A stretch of DNA of 64,000 bases from an uncultured Oscillospiraceae bacterium (GCA_934667095.1 CAKULE010000006.1:1-64000), one strand, 5' to 3'. Positions 50,545 to 59,958 are shown, counted from the first letter of the stretch. A program made the numbers and translations. The notes: generated by a model from the sequence alone, not told the origin.

Positions 50545-51244
50545 GATCGCTTACGGTGCCGGGCACCGGCTGGTGACGGCGGGGAAGGAGTTCCCCAAAG
50601 AGACCGACCCCAACCAGACGAAGGAATGGACGGTCAATGACAGGGTGGCCCGGTATTTCGCCGAGGCCGCCGCCCAGTACGAGGGCGTGGAACTGCTGCG
50701 GGTGGATGATCCCGAGGGCATGGCCCCAATCTCCGTGGAGGAGCGCAATAAGGCAGCCAACCAGTGGGGCGCGGACTTCTGCCTGTCCATCCACCACAAC
50801 AGCGCCGGGAAGGTGTTCTCTGGCGGCGGCGTGGTGGCCTACGTCGGCCCCGGCGTGGACAGCAAGACCAAGCAGTATCAGCGGGCCCTCTACGACGCCG
50901 TCATTGCCGCCACCGGCCTGAAGGGCAACCGGGCGACCCCCCTCGCCACGGCCAACCTCCTTATGTGCAACGGCACCATTGCCCCGGCGGTGCTCATGGA
51001 GCTGGGCTTTATGGACAGCACCGTGGACGCCCCCATCATCCTGACCGACGCCTTTTCCAAGTCTGCCGGGTACGCCCTCATGGATGGCATCGCCTCCGTG
51101 GCGGGCCTGACCAAGAAGAAGGAGCAGGAGATCCTTTACCGGGTGCAGGTTGGAGCCTACCACAACAAGGCCAACGCCGAGGCCATGAAAGCCGACCTGG
51201 AAAGCAAGGGCTATCAGGCTATGATCGTCACTCTGGAGATCTAA
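50534..51244 (+). CDS. N-acetylmuramoyl-L-alanine amidase endolysin with SPOR domain
   Basis: 236 aa. Residues about 1-180 are Amidase_3: the zinc ligands fit the HRLV region near the start and the SIHHNSA motif, with GFMDS further on. The C-terminal 40 residues are a SPOR peptidoglycan-binding domain (YRVQVGAYHNKANAEAMKADLESKGYQAMIV). No signal peptide, so the holin is needed for release. Last gene before attR. Confidence 0.88.
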   Translation: MPFKIAYGAGHRLVTAGKEFPKETDPNQTKEWTVNDRVARYFAEAAAQYEGVELLRVDDPEGMAPISVEERNKAANQWGADFCLSIHHNSAGKVFSGGGVVAYVGPGVDSKTKQYQRALYDAVIAATGLKGNRATPLATANLLMCNGTIAPAVLMELGFMDSTVDAPIILTDAFSKSAGYALMDGIASVAGLTKKKEQEILYRVQVGAYHNKANAEAMKADLESKGYQAMIVTLEI

Positions 51245-51308
51245 AGAGCATGGATAACACAGCAAATTCACAGATTGCAAAGAAACGTGATGCCTATGCA
51301 GTCTTTAC

Positions 51309-51337
51309 AGGGTTCAAATCCCTCCTTCCGCGCCAAA
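51309..51337 (+). repeat. attR: right copy of the 29-bp attachment repeat
   Basis: Exact match to 19107-19135, including the T-arm to CCA of tRNA-Ser(GCT), but with no tRNA 5' part. It ends the prophage; the host terminator of the tRNA lies just outside. Confidence 0.93.
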
Positions 51338-51380
51338 AGCACCGGAAATGCTTAAAAACAAGCGTTTCCGGTGCTTTTCC
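51336..51380 (+). terminator. Displaced host terminator of tRNA-Ser(GCT)
   Basis: AAGCACCGGAAA..TTTCCGGTGCTT forms a long stem (loop around 51352-51357) followed by TTCCTT. It was next to the tRNA before integration and is now separated from it by the prophage. Confidence 0.7.
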
Positions 51381-51827
51381 TTATAATGCCGGACCGGAAC
51401 CTGCAGCTTCTGGTCCAGCGGGAGAAGCCAGAGGAGCGATATGTTCTGGCGGATGAGGTGCGGATCAGAGAGTTCCTGATCAATATCCTCAGCAACGCCG
51501 TAAAGTTCACCCATGATGGCGGCACCATTGGGGTGGAGAGCATCAAGGGCAAGGGTACGACCTTTACCGTGAAGCTGCCGCTGGAGCTGGCTGGGCCCCA
51601 TCGAACGGAAAGCGCCGGTCCAGCCGCCGGTTCAGGTAAACCTGACGGATCTGCACATCCTGATGGCAGAGGACAACGACCTGAACGCCGAGATCGCCAC
51701 TGTTCTGGAGGATGTGCAGGCCGCACTGGCTGCCGGTATGAACGCCCGCTAGGCGAAGCCAATCGGGATCGATACGGTCTCCCGGGTGATCGAGGAAAAC
51801 ATCGAGCAGGAGGAACGGAACCAGTAA
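51371..51827 (+). pseudogene. Hybrid sensor histidine kinase remnant
   Basis: Frame A carries an HATPase part (REKPEERYVLADEVRIREFLINILSNAVKFTHDGGTI) to LPLELAG; a second frame carries a receiver N-terminus (LHILMAEDNDLNAEIATVLED) that then jumps to AALAAGMNA, with a TAG inside, and ends in TAA at 51825-51827. The ATP-binding core and most of the receiver are missing. It is a deletion-eroded remnant on the host side of attR. Confidence 0.75.
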
Positions 51828-51851
51828 CGCCGCCGCGCGGCGAAAGAGAAA

Positions 51852-51892
51852 GAGCCGCACCCTTCGGGGTGCGGCTCTTTTGCGTTTTCTGT
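51852..51892. terminator. Bidirectional terminator between the kinase remnant and fhs
   Basis: GAGCCGCACCC-TTCG-GGGTGCGGCTC (51852-51877) followed by TTTTGCGTTTT on the + strand and by TTTCTCTTTC on the - strand. It ends the purine/fhs operon leftward. Confidence 0.78.
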
Positions 51893-51929
51893 TTTCAGTA
51901 GCCGGGAAGGGCAGGGCCACGTGCATGGC

Positions 51930-53627
51930 TCAGAACAGCCCGCTGATCTTGCCGTTTTCGTCCACGTCGATCTTCTCGGCGGCGGGGACCTTGGGGAGAC
52001 CGGGCATGGTCATGATGTCGCCGGTGAGGGCAACAATAAATCCGGCACCGGCGCTGACCTTCAGATTCCGCACGGTAACGGTGAAGCCCTCGGGCGCACC
52101 CAGCAGAGTGGGATCGTCGGACAGGGAATACTGGGTCTTTGCCATGCACACCGGCAGATCGCCAAAGCCCAGCTCGAAGAGCTGCTTGGCCTGCTTCTGG
52201 GCGGCGGGGGTCAGGACGGCCTGTGCACCGCCGTAGACCCGGCCCACAATGGCGTTGAGCTTATAGATGAGGGAGGTGTTGTCGGGATAGGCGAAGGTGA
52301 ATTCCTCCGGACTGGGCTGCTCCGGGCAGGACTCCTCGCACAGGCGCACCACCTCGGCGGCCAGCGCCTTGCCGCCCTCGCCGCCCTTGGCCCACACCTC
52401 AGACAACACGGCGTTGACGCCCAGTTCCCGGCACTTGTCCTCCACCAGATTGAGCTCGGCAGTGGTGTCCGTGGGGAAGGCGTTGACGGCCACCACGCAG
52501 GGCAGGTGGAAGGTGTTCCGGATGGTATCCACGTGGTGGAGCAGGTTGGGCAGGCCCTTTTCCAGCGCCTTGAGGTTTTCCACGTTCAGGTCGGCCTTGG
52601 CCACGCCGCCGTGGCTCTTGAGCGCGCGGACGGTGGCCACCACGACCACGGCGCTGGGGGTGAGCCCCGCCAGCCGGCACTTGATGTCCAGGAATTTCTC
52701 CGCGCCGAGGTCCGCGCCGAAGCCCGCCTCGGTGACGGCATAGTCCCCCAGCTTGAGGGCCATGCGGGTAGCGGTGACGGAGTTGCAGCCGTGGGCGATG
52801 TTGGCGAAGGGGCCGCCGTGGACGAAGACAGGGGAGCCCTCCAGTGTCTGAACCAGATTGGGCTTCAGCGCGTCCTTCAGCAGGGCGGTCATGGCGCCCT
52901 CAGCCTTCAGGTCATGGGCGGTGACGGGCTTGCCGTCGTAAGTGTAGGCCACGATGATGCGGCCCAGCCGGGCCTTCAGGTCCGGGATGTCGCTGGCAAG
53001 GCAGAGCACTGCCATGACCTCGCTGGCCACGGTGATGTCGAAGCCGTCCTCCCGGGGAACGCCCTGCATCCGGCCGCCCAGACCGTCCACGATGTTGCGC
53101 AGCTGGCGGTCGTTCATGTCCACGCAGCGCTTCCAGGTGATCTGCTTCACGTCGATGCCGAGGGCATTGCCCTGCTGAATGTGGTTGTCCAGCATGGCGG
53201 CCAGCAGGTTGTTGGCCGCCCCGATGGCGTGAAAATCGCCGGTGAAGTGGAGGTTGATGTCCTCCATGGGCACCACCTGCGCCCAGCCGCCGCCGGCGGC
53301 GCCGCCCTTCACGCCGAACACAGGGCCCAGAGAGGGCTCACGCAGGGCAGCCACGGCGTTTTTGCCCAGCTTCCGCAGGCCGTCGGTAAGGCCCACGGTA
53401 GTGGTGGTCTTGCCCTCGCCGGCGGGGGTGGGGTTGATGGCGGTGACGAGGACCAGCTTGCCATCGGGCTTATCAGCCAAATCCTTCAGCAGGCGGTAGT
53501 CCACCTTCGCCTTGTAGCTGCCGTACTGCTCCAGATAGCGCTCGTCCACGCTGGCAGTTCGGGCAATCTCAGTGATCTTCTTCATTTCGCATGCCTGAGC
53601 GATCTCAATGTCGGATAGATAGGCCAT
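51930..53627 (-). CDS. fhs: Formate--tetrahydrofolate ligase
   Basis: A 565-aa cytosolic enzyme making 10-formyl-THF from formate, THF and ATP. Signatures: TPAGEGKTTTTVGLTDGL (P-loop), GVKGGAAGGGWAQVVPMEDINLHFTGDFHAI and AEAGFGADLGAEKF-like (here VTEAGFGADLGAEKFLDI). It is the last gene of the leftward purine run, and 10-formyl-THF is the co-substrate of both PurN and AICAR transformylase encoded upstream. Also used in acetogenic or amino-acid catabolism in Clostridia. Confidence 0.95.
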   Translation of the reverse strand: MAYLSDIEIAQACEMKKITEIARTASVDERYLEQYGSYKAKVDYRLLKDLADKPDGKLVLVTAINPTPAGEGKTTTTVGLTDGLRKLGKNAVAALREPSLGPVFGVKGGAAGGGWAQVVPMEDINLHFTGDFHAIGAANNLLAAMLDNHIQQGNALGIDVKQITWKRCVDMNDRQLRNIVDGLGGRMQGVPREDGFDITVASEVMAVLCLASDIPDLKARLGRIIVAYTYDGKPVTAHDLKAEGAMTALLKDALKPNLVQTLEGSPVFVHGGPFANIAHGCNSVTATRMALKLGDYAVTEAGFGADLGAEKFLDIKCRLAGLTPSAVVVVATVRALKSHGGVAKADLNVENLKALEKGLPNLLHHVDTIRNTFHLPCVVAVNAFPTDTTAELNLVEDKCRELGVNAVLSEVWAKGGEGGKALAAEVVRLCEESCPEQPSPEEFTFAYPDNTSLIYKLNAIVGRVYGGAQAVLTPAAQKQAKQLFELGFGDLPVCMAKTQYSLSDDPTLLGAPEGFTVTVRNLKVSAGAGFIVALTGDIMTMPGLPKVPAAEKIDVDENGKISGLF

Positions 53628-53641
53628 GGGCGGGTCCTCCT

Positions 53642-56600
53642 TTAAATCTTGTTGAAATACTTGACGGCGGAAGCAAACAGCTTCATGTCGTACTGGTCCG
53701 GTACGTTGCGGTACAGGCTGCCGCCGATGCGCTCGCTGTGGCCCATCTTACCCAGCACCCGTCCATCAGGGGAGGTGATGCCTTCCGCCGCGCAGACGGA
53801 GCCGTTGGGGTTGAAGGCGGTGTCCATGGTGGGCACGCCGTCCAGATCCACGTACTGTGTGGCAATCTGTCCGTTTTCCGCCAGCTGGCGTACCAGCTCG
53901 TCCGAGGCGAGGAAGCGGCCCTCGCCGTGAGAAATAGGCACGGCGTAGACCTCGCCAACCTCCACGCCCGCCAGCCACGGGGACTTGTTGGAACACACCC
54001 GGGTGCGGACTATGCGGGACTGGTGCCGGCCGATGATATTGTGGGTCAGGGTGGGGCAGGAGGCGTCGGTGTCGATGATCCTGCCGTAGGGCACCAGACC
54101 CAGCTTGATGAGGGCCTGGAAGCCGTTGCAGATGCCCAGCATCAGGCCGTCCCGCCGGTCCAGCAGGGCGGTGACCTGTTCCTTCACAGCGGGATTGCGG
54201 AAGAAGGCAGTGATGAACTTGGCGGAGCCGTCGGGTTCATCGCCGCCGGAGAAGCCGCCGGGGATGGCGATCATCTGGGCGGTCTGGATGAGCTGGGCGA
54301 ACTGCCGGGCGCTCTGGGCCACGTGGTCGGCGGTCAGGTTGCGGATGACGAAAATTTCTGCTTCCGCCCCAGCCTCCAGAAAGGCCCGCTGGGTGTCATA
54401 CTCGCAGTTGGTGCCGGGGAACACAGGGATGAGCACCTTGGGCCGGGCGGTCTTCACCGCGGGCACGGCCCGGCTGATGGCGGTGTAGGCGAAAGGCTCC
54501 ACCACCGTGCTGGCCTCGCCGGCGCGGGTGGGGTAGACCCCCTCCAGCACGCCCTCGTTCAGGGTGCGCAGCTCCTCGACGGACGCCCGGTCGCCGTTGA
54601 GGTCGATCTCGGCCGCCGCCGTGGTGAAGCCCAGCCTGAGGGCATCGGGCAGCTCGCTCTCTGCCTCGGCCACGATGTACCCGGGCATGGCGGCATACCA
54701 ATCGACGGCCTTGCCGGCCTCGGCCCGGAAGCCGATCCCGTTGCCGAAGGACATCTTCATCACGGCCTCGGCAAGGCCGTTTTCCACCGCCCATGCGGCG
54801 CGGACCGCGCCCTGTCCGCAGTACTGATGGAACTGCTCCCACTGGTCGGGGCGGAACAGATACACGGGGTGATTGGCTGCCTTGAACTCGGGGGTGAGCA
54901 CCTCGCCCGCCTTGATGGGGGCAATGGCGAAGGAGATGAGGGTGGGGGGCACGTCCTTGTCAAGGAAGGAGCCGGACATGGAATCCTTGCCGCCGATGGC
55001 GGCGGCCCCCAGCTCCAGCTGCGCGTCCAGCGCGCCCAGCAGGGCGGCAAAAGGCTTGCCCCAGCGCCGGGGCTCGTCCCGCAGCTTTTCGAAGAACTCC
55101 TGCAGGGAGAGGTAGGCCTTTCGGTAGTCCGCGCCGGCGGCAGCCAGCTTGGCCACGGAGGTGTACACCGCGTTGTAGGCCCCGAGATAGGGGTCGGCGG
55201 TCATCTGGTCGGGGTCGCAGCCCCAAGCCATTACGCTGGCCTGCTCGGTTTTATGGCCGGAAAGTACGGGCAGCAGGGCGGCCATGGACTGGGCGGGGGT
55301 GCTCTGTGTCCTGCCACCGAAGGGCATGGTCACGCTGCCTGCGCCGATGGTGCTGTCGAAGCGCTCGGTCAGGCCCCGGCGGCTGGCGCATTTCAGGCTG
55401 CCGGCCATCTCCCGCAGGGAGCGGAAGGGCAGCCGGCTGTCCGCGGCCTCTCGACCGGGGACCTCCACGGTGGTCCGCTTGGCGGCTCCGTTGGTGTTCA
55501 GAAAGGCCCGGGACAGGTCTGCAATGGTCTGCCCCTTCCAGTGCATGACCATCCGGGGAGATTCGGTGACCACAGCCACACGGTAGGCCTCCAGATTTTC
55601 CCGCTCCGCAGCGGCGATGAAGGCGGCCTCATCTTCGGGGACCACCACCACAGCCATGCGCTCCTGACTCTCGGAGATGGCCAGCTCCGTGCCATCCAGT
55701 CCGTCGTACTTCCGGCGCACGGCGTCCAGCTCGATCTCCAGTCCGTCGGCCAGCTCACCCACGGCCACGGACACGCCGCCCGCGCCGAAGTCGTTGCACC
55801 GCTTGATGAGCCGTGTCACAGCCCCATCCCGGAACAGCCGCTGGATCTTGCGCTCCTCGGGGGCGTTGCCCTTCTGGACCTCGCTGGCCATGGTGGACAG
55901 GGACTTGGCGTCATGGCTCTTGGAGGAGCCGGTGGCGCCGCCGATGCCGTCCCGGCCGGTGCGGCCGCCCAGCAGGATGATCACATCGCCGGGGGCAGGG
56001 CGCTCCCGGCGGACGTTTTCCGCGGGGGCCGCGGCCACCACCGCGCCGCACTCCAGCCGCTTGGCGATGTAGCCCTCGTGATAGAGCTCTGCCACGTGGC
56101 CGGTGGCCAGACCGATCTGGTTACCGTAAGAGGAGTAGCCCGCGGCGGCGGTCTGGGCCAGCTTACGCTGGGGCAGCTTGCCGGGCAGGGTGTCGCTCAG
56201 AGGCTTGCGGGGGTCGCCGCCGCCAGTGACGCGCATGGCCTGATGGACGTAAGCCCGGCCGGAGAGGGGGTCCCGGATGCAGCCGCCGATACAGGTGGCT
56301 GCGCCGCCGAAGGGCTCGATCTCCGTGGGGTGGTTGTGGGTCTCATTTTTGAACATGAGCAGCCAGTCCTGCTCCTCGCCGTCCACCACTGCGGGTACGT
56401 GGATGGAGCAGGCGTTGATCTCCTCACTCTCGTCCAGTTCAGGCAGCAGACCGCGCTTTTTCAGTGTTTTGGTGCCAATGGTGGCAATGTCCATCAGGGT
56501 CTGGGGCCGCTTGGCGGCCTTCTCTTCGCCGTACACCTCCACCCGAGCGGCCAGATAGCGGTCATAGGCGGCCTGAACGGCACTGTCCCCGATGGTCGCG

Positions 56601-57304
56601 CGGTCAATGTGGGTGGAGAAGGTGGTGTGCCGGCAGTGGTCAGACCAATAGGTGTCTACCACCCGGATCTCGGTGATGGTGGGGTCCCGGTGCTCCTCAT
56701 CCCGGAAGTAGACCTGCAGGAATTTCAAATCGTCCAGATCCATGGCCAGTCCCAGCCGGTCCAGCAGGGCGGCCAGCGCAGCCTCATCCATGGCGGTGAA
56801 GCCGGTGATGGTCTCCACGGTGCTGGGCTGCTCGTGCAGGATCTTCAGGGTCTCCGGCAGGTCGAGGGACGCCTCCCGACTCTCCACCTTGTTGATGACA
56901 TAGGCCTTCACCGCCTCCACCTCGGCGGGGGAGAGGGTGCCGTACAGGGCGTAGACCTTGGCGGAGCAGATGATAGGCCGCTCCCCCTGACTGAGCATCT
57001 GAATGCACTGGGCGGCGGAGTCGGCCCGCTGGTCGAACTGGCCGGGCAGGGGCTCCACGGCAAAGAGGGCCGCGGCATCCCCGGCGTCGATGCGGTCGGA
57101 CACCACATCGATCTGCGGCTCTGAGAAGACGGTCCGCTTGGCGTAGTCGAACAGGGTGGCATCTATATCCTCTGCGTCATAGCGGTTCCACAGCTTGACG
57201 GCGGTGAGGCCGCTCAGCCCGAGAAAGGAGCGGCAATCGGCCAGCAGTGCGGCCTCTTCCGGGGCGAGGCCAGGCTTTTTCGTGACGTAAACTCGATAGA
57301 CCAT
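53642..57304 (-). CDS. purL: Phosphoribosylformylglycinamidine synthase (fused synthetase-glutaminase form)
   Basis: A 1220-aa enzyme with the linked layout: N-terminal and FGAM synthase domains (residues about 1-950; SDHCRHTTFSTHI, KNETHNHPTEIEPFGG) and a C-terminal glutaminase of the GATase type (LIPVFPGTNCEYDTQRAFLEAG; MLGICNGFQAL with the catalytic Cys; ISHGEGRF). It makes FGAM from FGAR and glutamine. The start overlaps the purD stop (TGATG at 57304). Confidence 0.96.
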   Translation of the reverse strand: MVYRVYVTKKPGLAPEEAALLADCRSFLGLSGLTAVKLWNRYDAEDIDATLFDYAKRTVFSEPQIDVVSDRIDAGDAAALFAVEPLPGQFDQRADSAAQCIQMLSQGERPIICSAKVYALYGTLSPAEVEAVKAYVINKVESREASLDLPETLKILHEQPSTVETITGFTAMDEAALAALLDRLGLAMDLDDLKFLQVYFRDEEHRDPTITEIRVVDTYWSDHCRHTTFSTHIDRATIGDSAVQAAYDRYLAARVEVYGEEKAAKRPQTLMDIATIGTKTLKKRGLLPELDESEEINACSIHVPAVVDGEEQDWLLMFKNETHNHPTEIEPFGGAATCIGGCIRDPLSGRAYVHQAMRVTGGGDPRKPLSDTLPGKLPQRKLAQTAAAGYSSYGNQIGLATGHVAELYHEGYIAKRLECGAVVAAAPAENVRRERPAPGDVIILLGGRTGRDGIGGATGSSKSHDAKSLSTMASEVQKGNAPEERKIQRLFRDGAVTRLIKRCNDFGAGGVSVAVGELADGLEIELDAVRRKYDGLDGTELAISESQERMAVVVVPEDEAAFIAAAERENLEAYRVAVVTESPRMVMHWKGQTIADLSRAFLNTNGAAKRTTVEVPGREAADSRLPFRSLREMAGSLKCASRRGLTERFDSTIGAGSVTMPFGGRTQSTPAQSMAALLPVLSGHKTEQASVMAWGCDPDQMTADPYLGAYNAVYTSVAKLAAAGADYRKAYLSLQEFFEKLRDEPRRWGKPFAALLGALDAQLELGAAAIGGKDSMSGSFLDKDVPPTLISFAIAPIKAGEVLTPEFKAANHPVYLFRPDQWEQFHQYCGQGAVRAAWAVENGLAEAVMKMSFGNGIGFRAEAGKAVDWYAAMPGYIVAEAESELPDALRLGFTTAAAEIDLNGDRASVEELRTLNEGVLEGVYPTRAGEASTVVEPFAYTAISRAVPAVKTARPKVLIPVFPGTNCEYDTQRAFLEAGAEAEIFVIRNLTADHVAQSARQFAQLIQTAQMIAIPGGFSGGDEPDGSAKFITAFFRNPAVKEQVTALLDRRDGLMLGICNGFQALIKLGLVPYGRIIDTDASCPTLTHNIIGRHQSRIVRTRVCSNKSPWLAGVEVGEVYAVPISHGEGRFLASDELVRQLAENGQIATQYVDLDGVPTMDTAFNPNGSVCAAEGITSPDGRVLGKMGHSERIGGSLYRNVPDQYDMKLFASAVKYFNKI

Positions 57305-58581
57305 CAGTTCTTTCCCTCCAGAGCCGCCAGAGCCCTCCCGCCAATGTCCCGGCGGAAGTAGCGGTTTTCAAACTGTACGCCCTCCATCAGGCGGTAGGCC
57401 TCCCGGATGGCGTCGGGCAGGGCGGCCGCGGCAGCGGTGATGCCCAGCACCCGCCCGCCAGAGGTGACCAGCTGGCTGTCCTCCCGCAGCTTGACCCCGG
57501 CGACATAGGCGTGGGCCCGGGCCTCATCCGTCATGGTGATGGGGTATCCGGTATCATATTTCCCGGGATAGCCCTTGGAGGCGGCCACCACGCAGCAGGC
57601 CGCGCCGGCGGAGAACTTCACGGGGCAGTCCGCCAGTTTCCCGGCCTCCACTGCCTCCATGACGGTGAGCAGGTCGCTCTCCAGCAGGGGGAGCACCACC
57701 TGGGTCTCCGGGTCGCCGAAGCGGCAGTTGTACTCGATGACCTTGGGGCCGTTCTTGGTGAGCATCAGCCCGAAGTACAGGCAGCCCTTGAAGGGCCGGC
57801 CCTCGGCGGCCATGGCCCGGATGGTGGGCAGGAAGATGGTGTCCATGCACACCTGAGCCACCTCGGGGGTGTAGTAGGGGTTGGGGGCGATGGTGCCCAT
57901 GCCGCCGGTGTTCAGGCCCTGATCGCCGTCCAGTGCCCGCTTATGGTCCATGGAGGACACCATGGGCACCACGGCCTCACCGTCGGTGAAGGACAACACG
58001 GACACCTCCGGACCCTCCAGAAACTCCTCAATGACCACCCGGCTGCCGGACTCGCCGAAGACCTTGTCTTCCATCATGGCGTGTACGGCGTCCTCGGCCT
58101 CCTGCCGGGTCATGCACACCAGCGCGCCCTTGCCCAGAGCCAGCCCGTCCGCCTTCACCACGATGGGGATGGGGGCGGAGGACAGATAGTCCAGCGCGGC
58201 GGCGGGTTCGTCAAATACCCGGTAGTCGGCGGTGGGGATGTGGTACTTGTGCATCAGGTCTTTGGAGAAGACCTTGCTGCTCTCGATGGCGGCAGCCTTG
58301 GCGTCAGGCCCGAAGCAGCGGAAGCCTGCGGCGTGGAGGGCGTCTACCGCCCCCAGAGCCAGCGGGTCGTCCGGAGCCACCACCACGAAGTCAGCACTGC
58401 ACTCCTGCGCGGCCCTCACCAGACCGGGGATGTCCTTCACGTTGCCGGGCAGGCAGACGGCGTCTGCTGCCATGCCGCCGTTGCCGGGCAGGGCATAGAG
58501 CTGCTCTACCCGGGGGCTCTCCTTCAGCTTTTTGACGATGGCGTGCTCCCGCCCGCCGGAGCCGATGACCAGTACATTCAT
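57304..58581 (-). CDS. purD: Phosphoribosylamine--glycine ligase
   Basis: A 425-aa ATP-grasp ligase: MNVLVIGSGGREHAIV at the N-terminus, the ATP-grasp block PIVVKADGLALGKGALVC, GPEVSVLSFTDGE and YNCRFGDPETQVVLPLL. Catalyses the second step of purine synthesis. The gene is preceded by the 195-nt interval described below. Confidence 0.95.
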   Translation of the reverse strand: MNVLVIGSGGREHAIVKKLKESPRVEQLYALPGNGGMAADAVCLPGNVKDIPGLVRAAQECSADFVVVAPDDPLALGAVDALHAAGFRCFGPDAKAAAIESSKVFSKDLMHKYHIPTADYRVFDEPAAALDYLSSAPIPIVVKADGLALGKGALVCMTRQEAEDAVHAMMEDKVFGESGSRVVIEEFLEGPEVSVLSFTDGEAVVPMVSSMDHKRALDGDQGLNTGGMGTIAPNPYYTPEVAQVCMDTIFLPTIRAMAAEGRPFKGCLYFGLMLTKNGPKVIEYNCRFGDPETQVVLPLLESDLLTVMEAVEAGKLADCPVKFSAGAACCVVAASKGYPGKYDTGYPITMTDEARAHAYVAGVKLREDSQLVTSGGRVLGITAAAAALPDAIREAYRLMEGVQFENRYFRRDIGGRALAALEGKN

Positions 58582-58776
58582 GAATGTTCAGACCTCGTTT
58601 CACAGAATTTCGCGTCAGCGAAAAAGAGTGGGATTTGTTTTTTCGGGAATTCACTTCTCCGAAAAACACCACGACCCGCGCCGCGGGGCGCGAAACCGGG
58701 GGTATCGGGGCAAGCCGCCGGCGAAGCCGGCACGCAGACCCGTATTCAGGGGGGATTGGATGCCCCCTGGATACTT
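58582..58776 (-). other. Structured gap inside the purine operon
   Basis: 195 nt between the AICAR transformylase and purD genes, otherwise a tightly packed operon. On the - strand: GTATCCAGGGGG pairing with CCCCCTGAATAC, a short GCCGGC-TTC-GCCGGC-like stem, and TTTTTCGG/CCGAAAAA around 12 nt. No ORF. It could be an attenuator, a processing site or a dispersed repeat; I see no known riboswitch. Confidence 0.4.
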
Positions 58777-59955
58777 TTAATGGTGGAACAGTCGCAGCCC
58801 GGTGAAGCTCAGCACCATGCCGTACTTGTCGGCGGCGGCGATGACATTGTCGTCCCGGATGGAGCCGCCGGGTTCGGCGATGTACTGCACGCCGGACTTC
58901 CGGGCCCGCTCCACGTTGTCGCCGAAGGGGAAGAAGGCGTCGCTGCCCACGGTGACGCCGCTCTGGGTGGCGATCCAAGCCTTTTTCTCCTGAACGGTCA
59001 TGGGTTCCGGCTTGACCGCGAAGGTGTTCTGCCACACGCCGTCGGCCAGCAGGTCCTCCCACTCGTCGGAGAGGTAGACGTCGATGGCGTTGTCCCGGTC
59101 GGGGCGGCGGATGGAGGGCAGAAACTCCAGCGCCAACACCTTGGGGTGCCGGCGGAGATACCAGTTATCCGCCTTGTTGCCCGCCAGCCGGGTGCAGTGG
59201 ATACGGCTCTGCTGGCCGGCACCCACGCCGATGGCCTGCCCGTCCTTTACGTAGCAGACGGAATTGGACTGGGTGTATTTCAGGGTGATGAGCGCCACCT
59301 TCATGTCCCGCCGGGCCCCATCGGGGAGGTCGCGGTTGGCGGAGACAATGTTGTCCAGCAACTCATCGGTGACTTTGGCGTTGTTGTGGCCCTGCTCGAA
59401 GGTGACGCCGAACACGTCCTTGCGCTCCAGCTGGGCGGGGACGTAGTCCGGATCGATCTGGACAACGTTATAGCCGCCCTTTTTCTTGCTGCGGAGGATG
59501 GCCAGCGCCTCGTCGGTGTAGCCGGGGGCGATGATGCCGTCGGACACCTCGGGCTTCAGGTAGGTAGCAGTGGCGGCGTCGCACACGTCAGACAGGGCCG
59601 CCCAGTCGCCATAGGAGCTGAGCCGGTCCGCCCCTCGGGCCCGGATATAGGCGCAGGCCAGCGGGGTGAGCTCCAGACTGTCGTCCACGAAATAGAGCTT
59701 CTTGTCCACCTCGCTGAGGGGCAGACCCACGGCTGCCCCGGCGGGGGAGACGTGCTTGAAGCTGGCGGCGGAGGGCAGGCCGGTGGCCTCCTTCAGCTCC
59801 TTCACCAGCTGCCAGGAGTTGAGAGCGTCCAGCAGGTTGATGTAACCGGGTTTGCCGTTCAGCACGGTGATGGGCAGGTCGGAGCCGTTCCCCATGAACA
59901 CCCGGGCGGGCTTCTGGTTGGGGTTGCAGCCGTACTTCAGTTCCAGTTCGTTCAT
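58777..59955 (-). CDS. Stand-alone AICAR transformylase
   Basis: A 392-aa enzyme homologous to the C-terminal half of PurH: KYGCNPNQKPA at the N-terminus, SAASFKHVSPAGAAVG with the catalytic Lys-His, and a C-terminal FFPFGDNVERARKSGV. Adds the formyl group from 10-formyl-THF to AICAR. No cyclohydrolase domain is attached; that step is encoded by the next gene. Confidence 0.9.
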   Translation of the reverse strand: MNELELKYGCNPNQKPARVFMGNGSDLPITVLNGKPGYINLLDALNSWQLVKELKEATGLPSAASFKHVSPAGAAVGLPLSEVDKKLYFVDDSLELTPLACAYIRARGADRLSSYGDWAALSDVCDAATATYLKPEVSDGIIAPGYTDEALAILRSKKKGGYNVVQIDPDYVPAQLERKDVFGVTFEQGHNNAKVTDELLDNIVSANRDLPDGARRDMKVALITLKYTQSNSVCYVKDGQAIGVGAGQQSRIHCTRLAGNKADNWYLRRHPKVLALEFLPSIRRPDRDNAIDVYLSDEWEDLLADGVWQNTFAVKPEPMTVQEKKAWIATQSGVTVGSDAFFPFGDNVERARKSGVQYIAEPGGSIRDDNVIAAADKYGMVLSFTGLRLFHH

Positions 59956-59958
59956 GTG

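Larger units (their letters stand above)
19107..51337. mobile_element. Complete tailed-phage prophage in tRNA-Ser(GCT)
   Basis: About 32.2 kb between exact 29-bp direct repeats, with the full order of a temperate siphovirus-like phage: integrase, toxin-antitoxin, repressor, early regulators, replication, partition, terminase, HK97-type head, tail with frameshift chaperone and tape measure, fibres and lysis. Nearly all genes after the repressor are rightward and overlap or abut, and no frame is broken. It looks intact, although inducibility cannot be judged from sequence. The tape measure is short, so a short flexible tail is expected; a tail sheath is not seen, arguing against a myovirus. Confidence 0.93.

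Noticed and set aside
51250..51456. Short ORF crossing attR
   Set aside because: It runs through the attachment repeat and the host terminator, and no family or RBS supports it.
53591..57124. 1177-aa reading frame antisense to purL
   Set aside because: It lies wholly opposite a complete, motif-rich purL; it is a GC-rich shadow with Gly/His/Val-rich composition and no domain.
58582..58776. Purine or THF riboswitch in the operon gap
   Set aside because: I see no match to the conserved cores of these classes, and the gap is inside the operon rather than at its head.
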